NCBI GenBank assembly: GCA_963833195.1
Contig: CAWHXF010000028.1
Span: forward strand, 558,001-622,000
Reading direction: 5' to 3'
Source of the DNA: Granulosicoccus sp963833195
GTDB taxonomy: Bacteria > Pseudomonadota > Gammaproteobacteria > Granulosicoccales > Granulosicoccaceae
Length of the DNA: 64,000 nt
Of the stretch, positions 26,640 to 34,308 are shown in pieces. The translations under genes were made by a program, and so were the position numbers. Under the pieces are notes generated by a model, which ran no database searches, was not told the DNA's origin, and saw nothing but the letters and a program-made list of their open reading frames with translations. The first letter of the stretch is position 1, and each line of letters starts with the position of its first letter.

Positions 26640-27053
26640 TCAGTGCTCCTTGCGTTCGTTGAAGTCGATGATCTCGGCGTCGCCCTCGTCGGCGTCGGCA
26701 CGGGCGTCGTCGGTCCCGGTGGCGCGCGCGCGCTGGGCCAGGTCGCCTTCGGCGTACAGCGGGCGCATGAAGCTTCGCTCGTGGGAGAGCACGCAGCGCG
26801 TGTCGCGCGCGTACTCGTGGGCGCGCACGCAGTCGGCGTCCTGCAGCGAGTCGTGCCGGTAGGCCTCGTAGGCGGCGAGCGAGTCGAAGTCGAACACGGC
26901 GACGGCCACGTCGCTCGCACCCTCGGCAGGGAGCCAGTAGCCGCGGTGCCTGCCGCCGAAGCGCTCCACGAGCGGCAGCCACATCCGGGCGTAGGCCTCG
27001 AACTCGACGAGCTTGTAGGGATCGATCCGGTAGTGCAGTACGCAGGAGATCAT
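26640..27053 (-). CDS. NIPSNAP-family protein
   Basis: 137 residues starting MISCVLHYRIDPYKLVEFEAYARMW; the ferredoxin-like dimeric alpha/beta barrel of the NIPSNAP/EthD-like group is indicated by YRIDPYKLVEFEAYA and VAVFDFDSLAAYEAYR. The C-terminal 40 residues are charged and low-complexity. Function is unknown; members often bind small hydrophobic molecules. Confidence 0.78.
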   Translation of the reverse strand: MISCVLHYRIDPYKLVEFEAYARMWLPLVERFGGRHRGYWLPAEGASDVAVAVFDFDSLAAYEAYRHDSLQDADCVRAHEYARDTRCVLSHERSFMRPLYAEGDLAQRARATGTDDARADADEGDAEIIDFNERKEH

Positions 27054-27085
27054 GCGGCGGGGCCACGTTCGGGGGGGAGCGCGCA

Positions 27086-27367
27086 TCATGCCCGGCGCGG
27101 CGCCCGCGATGCATCCGCCTCCACCCGCACGAGCGTGCCGGCGTGCAGGCCGTCGAGCAACCAGCCGTGCACGATCCAGTGCGACACGGCGTACGTGAGC
27201 ACCAGTCCGAGCGCGGCCAGGGCGGCGAGCGCGACGGCGACGGCCACCTCGTCCGAGCGTGCGCCGCGAGCGTCGGCGCCCGCGCACGGCGCACGGTCCC
27301 TCGGGTTGTCCGACAGACCGCTCACGACCCCGTCGGCAACATTTTCCGACCGCCTTTCGAACTCCAT
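27086..27367 (-). CDS. Possible small single-pass membrane protein
   Basis: 93 residues from ATG 27367, which has AGAAG five bases upstream. A hydrophilic N-terminus is followed by one membrane helix (about 41-60, VAVAVALAALAALGLVLTYA) and a short basic tail. No family recognised. It otherwise fills a 420-base gap. The upstream 90 bases are unusually AT-rich for this window. Coding is plausible but unproven. Confidence 0.35.
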   Translation of the reverse strand: MEFERRSENVADGVVSGLSDNPRDRAPCAGADARGARSDEVAVAVALAALAALGLVLTYAVSHWIVHGWLLDGLHAGTLVRVEADASRAPRRA

Positions 27368-27393
27368 GCCGTCTTCTTCGGAACGCATTTCGG

Positions 27394-27418
27394 AAAAAAG
27401 CACCTTGGCGAAGCCGGT
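27394..27418 (-). terminator. Possible terminator after the DUF1415 gene
   Basis: On the minus strand ACC-GGC pairs with GCC-(AA)-GGT around a TTC loop, followed by GCTTTTTT. The stem is short and bulged. It sits 59 bases after the DUF1415 stop. Confidence 0.4.
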
Positions 27419-27476
27419 ACGCTTGCGCGCGCGTGCCGGATTTTCGACACCGGTCGGTCGACTTCCCCGGCACCTT

Positions 27477-28067
27477 TCAGGGGATCGGGTCGTCGATGTC
27501 GATGCGGGTCAGCAGCCGTTCCGCCCCGTCCGCACCCATCGCCCGCAGGTGGGCGACGTTCCTGTCCGGAATGCCCTCGGGATCCGGGTGGCGCGCGACG
27601 GCGGCCGCGACGGCCGACTCGCGCAGCAGGTGCAGCGTCGGGTACGGCGCCCGGTTCGTGGCGTTCGCGGGATCGTCCGCGGGCTCGCCCTCGAACGCGT
27701 AGTCGGGATGAAAGCTCGCGAGCTGCAGCACGCCCTCGTGGCCGAGCTCCTCGAGCAGCGCCTCGGCCATCGCCAGGACGTCCAGGAAGTCGTCGAGCGC
27801 ATCGAGCGGCGTGCGCCCGTGCGCGTCCGGGGCGACGACGAGCAGCACCGTGGGCGCGTCCGCGGCGTCGGAAGGTGCCGCGCGTGCCAGCACGTCGGCC
27901 TCCGCGGCGAGGGTCGTGAGCAGGCCCGACGCGTCGAACGCGGCGGCCACGATGCGCACCTCGCCCCGGCGCAGCGCGCGGCCCGCGAAGGGGCACAGGT
28001 TCTCGGCCACCACCACCCGCTCCAGCCAGCGTCGCGTGCGCAGGGCGGCAACCGTGTCCTCAGCCAT
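27477..28067 (-). CDS. DUF1415-family protein
   Basis: 196 residues. The family hallmarks VVVAENLCPFA, LQLASFHPDYAFEG and NRAPYPTLHLLRE are present. Function unknown; widespread in gamma- and betaproteobacteria. Its ATG is 20 bases from divergent dapC. Confidence 0.87.
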   Translation of the reverse strand: MAEDTVAALRTRRWLERVVVAENLCPFAGRALRRGEVRIVAAAFDASGLLTTLAAEADVLARAAPSDAADAPTVLLVVAPDAHGRTPLDALDDFLDVLAMAEALLEELGHEGVLQLASFHPDYAFEGEPADDPANATNRAPYPTLHLLRESAVAAAVARHPDPEGIPDRNVAHLRAMGADGAERLLTRIDIDDPIP

Positions 28068-28070
28068 GCG

Positions 28071-28076
28071 TATACT
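28071..28076 (+). promoter_or_regulatory. -10 box (TATACT) for dapC with a very short leader
   Basis: TATACT ends 11 bases before the dapC ATG, giving a 5' leader of about five bases, too short for a Shine-Dalgarno sequence. No strong -35 match. Confidence 0.5.
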
Positions 28077-28087
28077 GCGCCGCGCTC

Positions 28088-29323
28088 ATGAACCCCGACC
28101 TCGACCGCCTCCAGCCCTACCCGTTCGAGCGGCTGCGCAGCCTGCTCGCGGACGTGGCGCCCGCCGACCTGCCGGGCATCTCGCTCACGATCGGCGAGCC
28201 GCGGCACCCCGCCCCGCCGCTCGTGCTGGACGCCCTGCAGGGCGCGCTCGGCAGCATCGAGCGCTACCCGACCTCGCGCGGCTCGGACGGCCTGCGCGAG
28301 TCGATCGCGAGCTGGCTCGCGAACCGCTTCGAGCTCGGCACGCTCGATGCCCGGACGCTGAGCGAGCGCCACGTGCTGCCCGTGGCCGGCACGCGCGAGG
28401 GGCTCTTCTCCATCGCGCAGGTGCTGCTGGACCCTACCGCGGCGAAGCGCTCGGTACTGATGCCGAACCCGTTCTACCAGATCTACGAGGGCGCGGCCCT
28501 GCTGGGCGGCGGCACGCCCGAGCTCTACGCCATCGGCGAGGACGCGGACGCGGACATCGACGCCATCGACGCCGCCGCGTGGGCGCGCTGCGCGATGGTG
28601 TACGTGTGCACGCCCGGCAACCCCACGGGCGCGGTGCTGTCGCGCGAGGCGCTCGGCCGACTGGTGCTGCGCGCGCAGGAACACGGCTTCACCATCGTCT
28701 CGGACGAATGCTACGGCGAGATCTATCGCGAGGCCGCGGGTCCGCCTGCCGGCCTGCTGGAAGCCGCCCGGGCCGTGGGCGTCGACGACTTCCGCGGCTG
28801 CCTGTCCTTCCACAGCCTGTCGAAGCGCTCGAACCTGCCGGGGCTGCGCTCGGGCTTCGTCGCCGGGGACGCCGCGCTGCTGACGCGCTTCCTCGAGTAC
28901 CGCACCTATCACGGTTGCACGCTGCCGGGCTTCGTCGAGGCGGCCAGCGCCGCGGCCTGGAGCGACGAGTCGCACGTCGCCGCGAACCGCGCGGCCTACG
29001 ACGCGAAGTACGCCGCGGTGGTCGAACGGCTCTCGCCGCACCTCGACGTCCCCGTTCCGCCCGGCGGCTTCTACCTGTGGCCGCGCGTGCCGATGGACGA
29101 CGAGGCGCTGACCGTGCGGTTGCTGGGCGAGGCGAACGTGCGCGTCGTGCCCGGCAGCTACCTCGCGCGCGAGGCGCCGGGCCGCGGCCCGACATCGAAC
29201 CCCGGCGCGCGGCGCCTGCGCCTGGCGCTCGTCGCCTCGGTGGACGACTGCACCGAAGCCGCCGGGCGCATCGCGCGCACCCTGGCCGACCTTTCCCGGA
29301 ACCCGAGCGCACGCACCGCATGA
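28088..29323 (+). CDS. dapC: Succinyldiaminopimelate aminotransferase
   Basis: 411 residues, a fold-type I PLP aminotransferase beginning MNPDLDRLQPYPFERLRSL as in proteobacterial DapC. Substrate motifs TIGEPRHPAPP, CTPGNPTGAVL and the PLP lysine in SFHSLSKRSNLPG are present. It converts N-succinyl-2-amino-6-ketopimelate to N-succinyl-L,L-DAP in lysine and peptidoglycan synthesis. Overlaps dapD by four bases (ATGA). Confidence 0.93.
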   Translation: MNPDLDRLQPYPFERLRSLLADVAPADLPGISLTIGEPRHPAPPLVLDALQGALGSIERYPTSRGSDGLRESIASWLANRFELGTLDARTLSERHVLPVAGTREGLFSIAQVLLDPTAAKRSVLMPNPFYQIYEGAALLGGGTPELYAIGEDADADIDAIDAAAWARCAMVYVCTPGNPTGAVLSREALGRLVLRAQEHGFTIVSDECYGEIYREAAGPPAGLLEAARAVGVDDFRGCLSFHSLSKRSNLPGLRSGFVAGDAALLTRFLEYRTYHGCTLPGFVEAASAAAWSDESHVAANRAAYDAKYAAVVERLSPHLDVPVPPGGFYLWPRVPMDDEALTVRLLGEANVRVVPGSYLAREAPGRGPTSNPGARRLRLALVASVDDCTEAAGRIARTLADLSRNPSARTA

Positions 29324-30150
29324 GCGACATCGAACGCACCGTCACCGACGCCTGGGAGCGTCGCGGCGACATCACGCCGGCCGACGCGCAGGGCGATGTC
29401 GGGCAGGCCGTGGAGCAGGCCATCGCCCTGCTGGACCGCGGCGAGGCGCGCGTGGCCGAGCCGCGCGGGGTCGGCGACTGGCACGTGAACGAGTGGCTGA
29501 AGAAGGCGGTGCTGCTGAGCTTCAGGCTGCGCGACAACGCCGTCATCGAGGCCGGCCCCGACACCCGCTACTACGACAAGGTGCCCGGCAAGTTCGCGGA
29601 CATGGGCAGCGATGCCTTCCGCGAGGCCGGCGTGCGCGTGGTGCCGCCCGCCATGGCTCGCCGCGGCAGCTTCATAGGGCAGAACACCGTGCTGATGCCG
29701 TCGTACGTGAACATCGGCGCCTACGTCGACAGCGGCACCATGGTGGACACCTGGGCCACGGTCGGCTCGTGCGCGCAGATCGGCAGGAACGTGCACCTGT
29801 CGGGCGGCGTGGGCATCGGCGGGGTGCTGGAGCCGCTGCAGGCCTCCCCCACCATCATCGAGGACGACTGCTTCATCGGCGCGCGCTCCGAGATCGTCGA
29901 GGGGGTGATCGTCGAGCGCGGCTCGGTCGTCTCCATGGGCGTCTACATCGGCCAGAGCACGCGCATCTACGACCGCGAGACCGACGAGGTCAGCTACGGG
30001 CGCGTGCCCGAGGGCTCGGTGGTGGTCTCGGGCAGCCTGCCGGCCGACAACGGCCGCTACTCGCTGTACTGCGCCGTCATCGTCAAGCGCGTGGACGCCA
30101 AGACGCGCGCCAAGGTCGGCATCAACGAGCTGCTGCGCGTCGTCGACTGA
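29320..30150 (+). CDS. dapD: Tetrahydrodipicolinate N-succinyltransferase
   Basis: 276 residues, with the left-handed parallel beta-helix of hexapeptide repeats (VNIGAYVDSGTMVDTWATVG, IIEDDCFIGARSEI) and the N-terminal helical domain. It supplies the substrate for the step before DapC. The ATG overlaps the dapC stop and its own stop overlaps the next ATG. Confidence 0.96.
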   Translation: MSDIERTVTDAWERRGDITPADAQGDVGQAVEQAIALLDRGEARVAEPRGVGDWHVNEWLKKAVLLSFRLRDNAVIEAGPDTRYYDKVPGKFADMGSDAFREAGVRVVPPAMARRGSFIGQNTVLMPSYVNIGAYVDSGTMVDTWATVGSCAQIGRNVHLSGGVGIGGVLEPLQASPTIIEDDCFIGARSEIVEGVIVERGSVVSMGVYIGQSTRIYDRETDEVSYGRVPEGSVVVSGSLPADNGRYSLYCAVIVKRVDAKTRAKVGINELLRVVD

Positions 30151-30515
30151 TGAGCGTCACCGTCGCCGAGGTAGCGGTCTGGGGCATCCCGAACTGCGAC
30201 ACGATGAAGAAGGCGCGTCGCTGGCTGGACGAACACGGCGTGGAGTACACCTTCCACGATTACGCGAAGGCGGGCATCGACGCGGACAAACTGCAAGCCT
30301 GGTCCGACAAGGTCGGTTGGGATCAGTTGCTGAACCGGCGCGGCACGACGTACCGCAAGCTCGACGAATCCGATCGGAGCGGCATCGACGAGGCGAAGGC
30401 CATCCGGCTCATGGCCGAGCATCCGAGCCTGATCAAGCGCCCCGTCATCGAGCGTGGCGACGAGATCGTCGTCGGCTTCGACGACACGCTGTACACGAAG
30501 CTCTTCGGGCTCTGA
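30150..30515 (+). CDS. yffB: ArsC/Spx-family reductase YffB
   Basis: 121 residues. VWGIPNCDTMKKARRWLDEHG and FHDYAKAGIDADKL fit YffB, a thioredoxin-fold ArsC relative with one N-terminal cysteine (PNCDT). It is commonly linked to dap genes; here it overlaps dapD by one base. The biochemical role is unsettled, possibly glutathione-dependent thiol reduction. Confidence 0.88.
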   Translation: MSVTVAEVAVWGIPNCDTMKKARRWLDEHGVEYTFHDYAKAGIDADKLQAWSDKVGWDQLLNRRGTTYRKLDESDRSGIDEAKAIRLMAEHPSLIKRPVIERGDEIVVGFDDTLYTKLFGL

Positions 30516-30520
30516 CGTTC

Positions 30521-30997
30521 GTGCACCGGGTCGCTCGTGCGGACGAGCTGGACGCGGTGTACCTCATGGGGTGCGATGCGTGGGGCGACGGTGCGTCCAC
30601 GGACGCGTATCTCGAGGCGTGCCGGGCGAGTCCGAAGTACGCGGCCGGCACGTGGTTCGTGCTCGTGCGGGACGGCGCGCCGGTCGCGTCGTTGCTGCTT
30701 CATCGCGACGGCTTCGGGCTCGCGGACCGGCACGTCGGGATCGGATCGGTCGCGACGGTGCGGGAGCATCGGGGCCGCGGATACGGTTCGGCGTTGGTGC
30801 GAGGCGTCGTGGACGATCTTCGACGCGATGGCGGGACGCGCGCGGTGTGGTTGTTCGCCGACATCGATCCGGCGTTCTACGCGCGGCTCGGTTTCGAGCG
30901 CGTTGCGATACCCGGCTCGACGTGCGAGGAGGTCTGCATGGTGCTGTTCCCCATGCCGGACGCGCGGTTCGACGCTCCGACGCCTCGCTATTTCTGA
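30521..30997 (+). CDS. GNAT-family N-acetyltransferase
   Basis: 158 residues from GTG 30521. The acetyl-CoA loop is REHRGRGYGSALV, followed by AVWLFADIDPAFYARLGFERV. It lies six bases after yffB in the position often held by dapE in other genomes. GC at third positions is lower than in dapC/dapD, hinting at a different history. Substrate unknown. Confidence 0.8.
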   Translation: MHRVARADELDAVYLMGCDAWGDGASTDAYLEACRASPKYAAGTWFVLVRDGAPVASLLLHRDGFGLADRHVGIGSVATVREHRGRGYGSALVRGVVDDLRRDGGTRAVWLFADIDPAFYARLGFERVAIPGSTCEEVCMVLFPMPDARFDAPTPRYF

Positions 30998-31003
30998 TCC
31001 CCC

Positions 31004-31319
31004 TTGTCCGTCACGCGGGCGCTGGCGGCTCGCGCACGTTCTCCCTCGTCGCGGTGGATGCCGAGGACGCCGCGCGTCGCACGACGCTCGAGCTTCGCGT
31101 TCTCGGAAGCCTCGGTGGCCGTGGAAGTGCTCGCCGCGGGCACGGACCTGCCGGACCCGTCGGCGGGGAGTGCGGACATCTCCATCTCGTTCGACGCCAC
31201 GCGCGTGGCGCTCGCGCGATCCCGCGGAGCTGATCGACGAGGCGATCGGTCGAGCGACCGGGGCGGCCCTCGCGGCGCTCGGGGTCCGGTCGCTGCTGCT
31301 CGAACAGGAAGAGGTATGA
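31004..31319 (+). pseudogene. Frame-broken small gene of unknown family
   Basis: Protein-like sequence with GC-rich third positions moves between three frames: RTFSLVAVDAEDAARRTTLEL (frame 1, about 31035-31095), SEASVAVEVLAAGTDLPDP (frame 2, about 31106-31205) and DPAELIDEAIGRATGAALAA (frame 3, to the TGA at 31317). No single frame is convincing over the whole length. Two or more indels, real decay or sequencing errors, are implied. No family recognised. Confidence 0.4.
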
Positions 31320-31332
31320 AAGTCCTTGCGTA

Positions 31333-31358
31333 ACGGGACGGCAGTATCGCCGTCCCGT
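31333..31358. terminator. Perfect hairpin between convergent genes
   Basis: A ten-base-pair perfect stem (ACGGGACGGC with GCCGTCCCGT) and six-base loop lies between the end of the broken gene and the stop of the BON gene. There is no T tract on either strand, so termination would be weak or need Rho; it may instead protect mRNA ends. Confidence 0.5.
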
Positions 31359-31367
31359 CGACTTCGC

Positions 31368-31634
31368 TCAGCTCGCGTCGATCAGGTTCACCACGCGCTC
31401 GACGTCCGGGTGCGCGGCCGCCACTCGTGCCGCCGCCGCGCGCGACAGCGCATCGGTGTTGCCGGTCAGCGTCGCGACGCCGTTCGAGACCGAGACGTTG
31501 ACGATGCGACCGTCCGAGACCGCGGACTGCACGTCGTTGTAGAGCGAGTCGCTCGTCATGGCCGAGGCCGGGGCGGCGACGAGAGCGGCGGACAGGGCGA
31601 TGGCGGCGAGAGCGTGCTTGGCGAATGCGTTCAT
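31368..31634 (-). CDS. Secreted BON-domain protein
   Basis: 88 residues: signal peptide (KHALAAIALSAALVAAPASA) and a single BON domain (DSLYNDVQSAVSDGRIVNVS, NGVATLTGNTDAL, HPDVERVVNLI). BON proteins are periplasmic and often respond to osmotic or envelope stress by binding lipid. The 5' region holds a pyrimidine-rich tract and a long inverted repeat. Confidence 0.85.
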   Translation of the reverse strand: MNAFAKHALAAIALSAALVAAPASAMTSDSLYNDVQSAVSDGRIVNVSVSNGVATLTGNTDALSRAAAARVAAAHPDVERVVNLIDAS

Positions 31635-31687
31635 GGGAAGGGAAGCTCCGGGGATGAGGTAGGAAGGAAGGAAAGGGAAAGCGTTGT

Positions 31688-31740
31688 GAGAGCGGACCGA
31701 CGTGGCCCGTAGCGCGACTGGAGAGTCGTTGTCCGCTCTC
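31688..31740. repeat. Nested inverted repeat upstream of the BON gene
   Basis: GAGAGCGGAC (31688-31697) pairs with GTCCGCTCTC (31731-31740). Inside, CGACT-GGAG-AGTCG forms a smaller hairpin. If transcribed it would fold about 54-107 bases ahead of the BON start. Between it and the gene lies a pyrimidine tract on the coding strand (31650-31682). Role unknown. Confidence 0.5.
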
Positions 31741-31821
31741 CATGGGTAGGCACTATCGACCCCGGACCTTTCCGCCCCTTCGCTGTCGCCTTACGCGTAC
31801 GTGAGGTCATGCTGCCTTTGG

Positions 31822-31971
31822 CTAGCGGATCGGCGTGACGCCGACGGCGGCCTTGAACCGGCGCACGAAGCTCGACGGGGCGAGGTGCGCGGCGCCCGCG
31901 AGGTCCTCGACCGAGATCGGACTGCCGTAGCCCGCCGCCACGTGATCGAGCACGGCCCGGTGTGGTGCCGA
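31822..31971 (-). pseudogene. Remnant of an AraC-family regulator
   Basis: About 50 residues (RAVLDHVAAGYGSPISVEDL then LAPSSFVRRFKAAVGVTPIR) match the first helix-turn-helix of the AraC DNA-binding domain. The frame stops right after GVTPIR, where AraC proteins normally continue with the second helix-turn-helix, and upstream sequence does not continue the protein. This is a truncated relic. Confidence 0.6.
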
Positions 31972-31994
31972 TCGAACGTCGCCGCGGGCATGGA

Positions 31995-32768
31995 CTACGG
32001 CGCGGCACCGTCGCGCGCCGAAGCGAGCCGCACCGGCTCCGCGAGCGCCTCGACGATCGCGCACAGCGCCATCACGAGGTGGTACCCGGCCCAGAAGCAG
32101 ATGCCGGACAGCTTGCTCGCATCCTCGATCAGCACCGTGACGCCGCGCTGGGGCAGCACCTGGTCGGCGCCGAGGGACACCGCGAAGCACAGCACGGCCG
32201 CCAGCAGCAACGCATTGGCGGGCGTGTCGACGCGACGCGCGTGCAGCGCGTAGGACGCCGCGAGGACGGCGAACAGCGGAAAGAGGATCCACTCGCCCTT
32301 GAGCGATCCGACGAGATGGCGCTGTTCGTGGATCTGGAAGACGTCGTCGACGGCGAGCAGCACCGTGAGCACCAGGGCGGTGAGCAACTGCGCGCGACGC
32401 GCCGTCGTGGTCCCGCTCCGCAGCATGACGAACACCAGCGCGGTGAACACCATGCCGGCGGTCGCGGCCCACAGCAGCGCGCCGAGATTGGACACCGCGC
32501 CCAGCCAGAAGAAGTCGTACGGTGCGCCGTTCAGGCCGCCCGGCAGGCCGGCCATGTAGAGGAACTTGTGCTCGGCGGCCAGCAACGGATCGCGGTACAG
32601 CTCCACCGGACGCACCCACGGCTGCAGGATCGCCACGAGGTTGATCACCAGCGCGGGCAGCGAGCACCACAGCAGGAGCGCCGCCCCGTTCGCGTTCACG
32701 CGAGAGACACCGGAGCCACCGCGCACGGCACCCTCTATGACGAGCGGTCGGAAGATCGATCCGGTCAT
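31995..32768 (-). CDS. Hypothetical multi-pass membrane protein
   Basis: 257 residues with about six hydrophobic helices (ALLLWCSLPALVINLVAIL, LLTALVLTVLLAV, ILFPLFAVLAASYAL, ALLLAAVLCFAVSLGA). The acidic/His motif AVDDVFQIHEQRH lies between helices and is reminiscent of DDxxxxHE motifs in uncharacterised bacterial membrane proteins. No function can be assigned. Confidence 0.68.
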   Translation of the reverse strand: MTGSIFRPLVIEGAVRGGSGVSRVNANGAALLLWCSLPALVINLVAILQPWVRPVELYRDPLLAAEHKFLYMAGLPGGLNGAPYDFFWLGAVSNLGALLWAATAGMVFTALVFVMLRSGTTTARRAQLLTALVLTVLLAVDDVFQIHEQRHLVGSLKGEWILFPLFAVLAASYALHARRVDTPANALLLAAVLCFAVSLGADQVLPQRGVTVLIEDASKLSGICFWAGYHLVMALCAIVEALAEPVRLASARDGAAP

Positions 32769-32861
32769 CCGCGGGACCGCGGCGGGCGAAAGCTCATCGG
32801 GCGAGGTCGTGTCACGCGTGCGTCATCACGCCGCCATCCTGACGCTGCCCTTCTCCTGCGT

Positions 32862-33920
32862 CTACGCGGGCTTCCGGGATCTGTCGGATGCGACACTCTT
32901 CCCGGCTTTTCGCGCCGACGCCCGGCGCGCGCGCAGGCGTGCGACGAGCACCTGCCCGCCGAGCACGACGAGCGCGAGCGCGAGCGGCACGAGGAAGTAC
33001 GACACCCGCCACGCGAGCAGCGCCCCCACGAGCGCCGCCGGCGCGACCCCGGGCAGCAGCGCGACGAACGCGCCCTCGACCACGCCCAGACCGCCCGGCA
33101 CGCCGCTCGCGGCACCCAGCGTCACGGCGACGACGTAGGCGCCGAGAAACGGCGCGAAGCCGATATCGGAGTGGGTCGACAGCAGCAACCAGGGCATCGC
33201 CGCGGTGACGAGGACATCGCTTGCGCCGATCGCGACCTGCGCCACGGCGAGCCGCGTTGCGGGGGGCGCGAGGCGCAGGCGGCCGAGCGCGACCGGGCCG
33301 CGCGCGCGCGCGGCGAGCGCGATCCAGGCGAGCGGCACGGCGCACAGCGCGACGCCGACGAACCGCAGCAGCGGCTCGCCCAGGCGCTCCGCCCCCGGGG
33401 CCGTGCCCGGCGCGAGCACGAGAGTCAGTCCGAGCAGCGTCGCGGCGCCCAGCGCGTAGGCGACCGGATAGCACGCGATGACCGCGGCAACGCGCGCGAC
33501 GGGCAGCCCGAGCGCGGTGTAGGCGCGGTAGCGGACCGCTCCGCCGGAGATCGCCGAGACGCCGACGTTGTGCCCGACGGCCATCGCGCAGAACGCGTGC
33601 GGCGCGATGGTGCGCCAGCGCAGCGCGCTGCCGACGTGGCGCAGGCCGACGAGATCGTAGAGCGTCTGCACGAGGTAGCTGGCGACGCCGACCGCGGCCG
33701 CCGCCAGCAGCGTCGGCGTCGGGATCGTCCGGAAGCCCGCGACGATCTCCGCGAGGCTCGTGTCCGCGAGGGCGCGACGCAGCACGAGCAGCGCGGCGAC
33801 GAACACCACGAGCCCGACCAGGGCCGGAAGGGTCCTCCCGAGCCCGCGAACGGCCGTGCGCACGCGCCCGCGGAAGCCTGCGGTGCCGGAGGGCGGTCTC
33901 GCGCCGTCGCGCTGGCTCAT
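32862..33920 (-). CDS. LPG-synthase-type (YbhN/UPF0104) membrane protein
   Basis: 352 residues with seven or eight membrane helices. AMAVGHNVGVSAISGGAVRYRAY and SGVPGGLGVVEG are the characteristic motifs of the lysylphosphatidylglycerol synthase transmembrane domain. The C-terminal aminoacyl-transfer domain of MprF is absent, so it is likely a lipid flippase-like or YbhN protein. The start at 33920 was chosen because a long open frame upstream lacks membrane or conserved sequence. A MITE-like element begins 123 bases upstream. Confidence 0.82.
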   Translation of the reverse strand: MSQRDGARPPSGTAGFRGRVRTAVRGLGRTLPALVGLVVFVAALLVLRRALADTSLAEIVAGFRTIPTPTLLAAAAVGVASYLVQTLYDLVGLRHVGSALRWRTIAPHAFCAMAVGHNVGVSAISGGAVRYRAYTALGLPVARVAAVIACYPVAYALGAATLLGLTLVLAPGTAPGAERLGEPLLRFVGVALCAVPLAWIALAARARGPVALGRLRLAPPATRLAVAQVAIGASDVLVTAAMPWLLLSTHSDIGFAPFLGAYVVAVTLGAASGVPGGLGVVEGAFVALLPGVAPAALVGALLAWRVSYFLVPLALALVVLGGQVLVARLRARRASARKAGKSVASDRSRKPA

Positions 33921-34042
33921 CGTTCGGTGTCGTCGCGGGCCGCTCGCGTGGGAGCGAAGGGACCGGATCGTAGTGGAACTCCCCGTCGAGCCGTGGTCCG
34001 CTCGGCGAACGGCCCTGCCCGACGGCCCTTCGGCCCGCCCTA

Positions 34043-34308
34043 AGGGCCTGTGGCGATATAAATTGACCGTCCTGTCGTTCCGCAGGGCGTGCCAGCCTAG
34101 GCGCGAGGAGCGGAGCGTGGCGGCGCCACGCGACCGACGAGCAACGACGGATGGCGCGCCCTGCGGAACGACCCTTCGGGCCGGCCCTGTGCGTCCGCCC
34201 CGCTGCGTTGCTGCTCGCTCGGGTAGCCCTGCTACCCTCGTTCGCAGCGCCTTGCGGGACGAACGCACAGGGCCGGCAGGACGGTCAATTTATATCGCCA
34301 CAGGCCCT
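34043..34308. mobile_element. 266-bp MITE-like element with 32-bp perfect terminal inverted repeats
   Basis: The ends 34043-34074 and 34277-34308 are perfect reverse complements over 32 bases. Inside are two more perfect 15-base inverted repeats: 34075-34089 with 34157-34171, and 34180-34194 with 34263-34277. The single strand would fold into a cloverleaf: a long stem with two hairpin arms. Each arm has a smaller stem (GCGTGGC/GCCACGC; GGGTAG/CTACCC). There is no open reading frame. The termini contain an AT-rich patch (GATATAAATT). A TA lies at each edge (34041-34042; 34308-34309), suggesting but not proving TA target duplication. Confidence 0.8.

Noticed and set aside
32032..32200. Continuation of the AraC remnant upstream through the membrane-protein gene
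   Set aside because: The frame there is an Arg-rich shadow of the membrane protein and shows no AraC features.
34043..34308. Intact insertion sequence or CRISPR array
   Set aside because: No transposase frame fits inside 266 bases and the repeats are inverted, not direct and regularly spaced.
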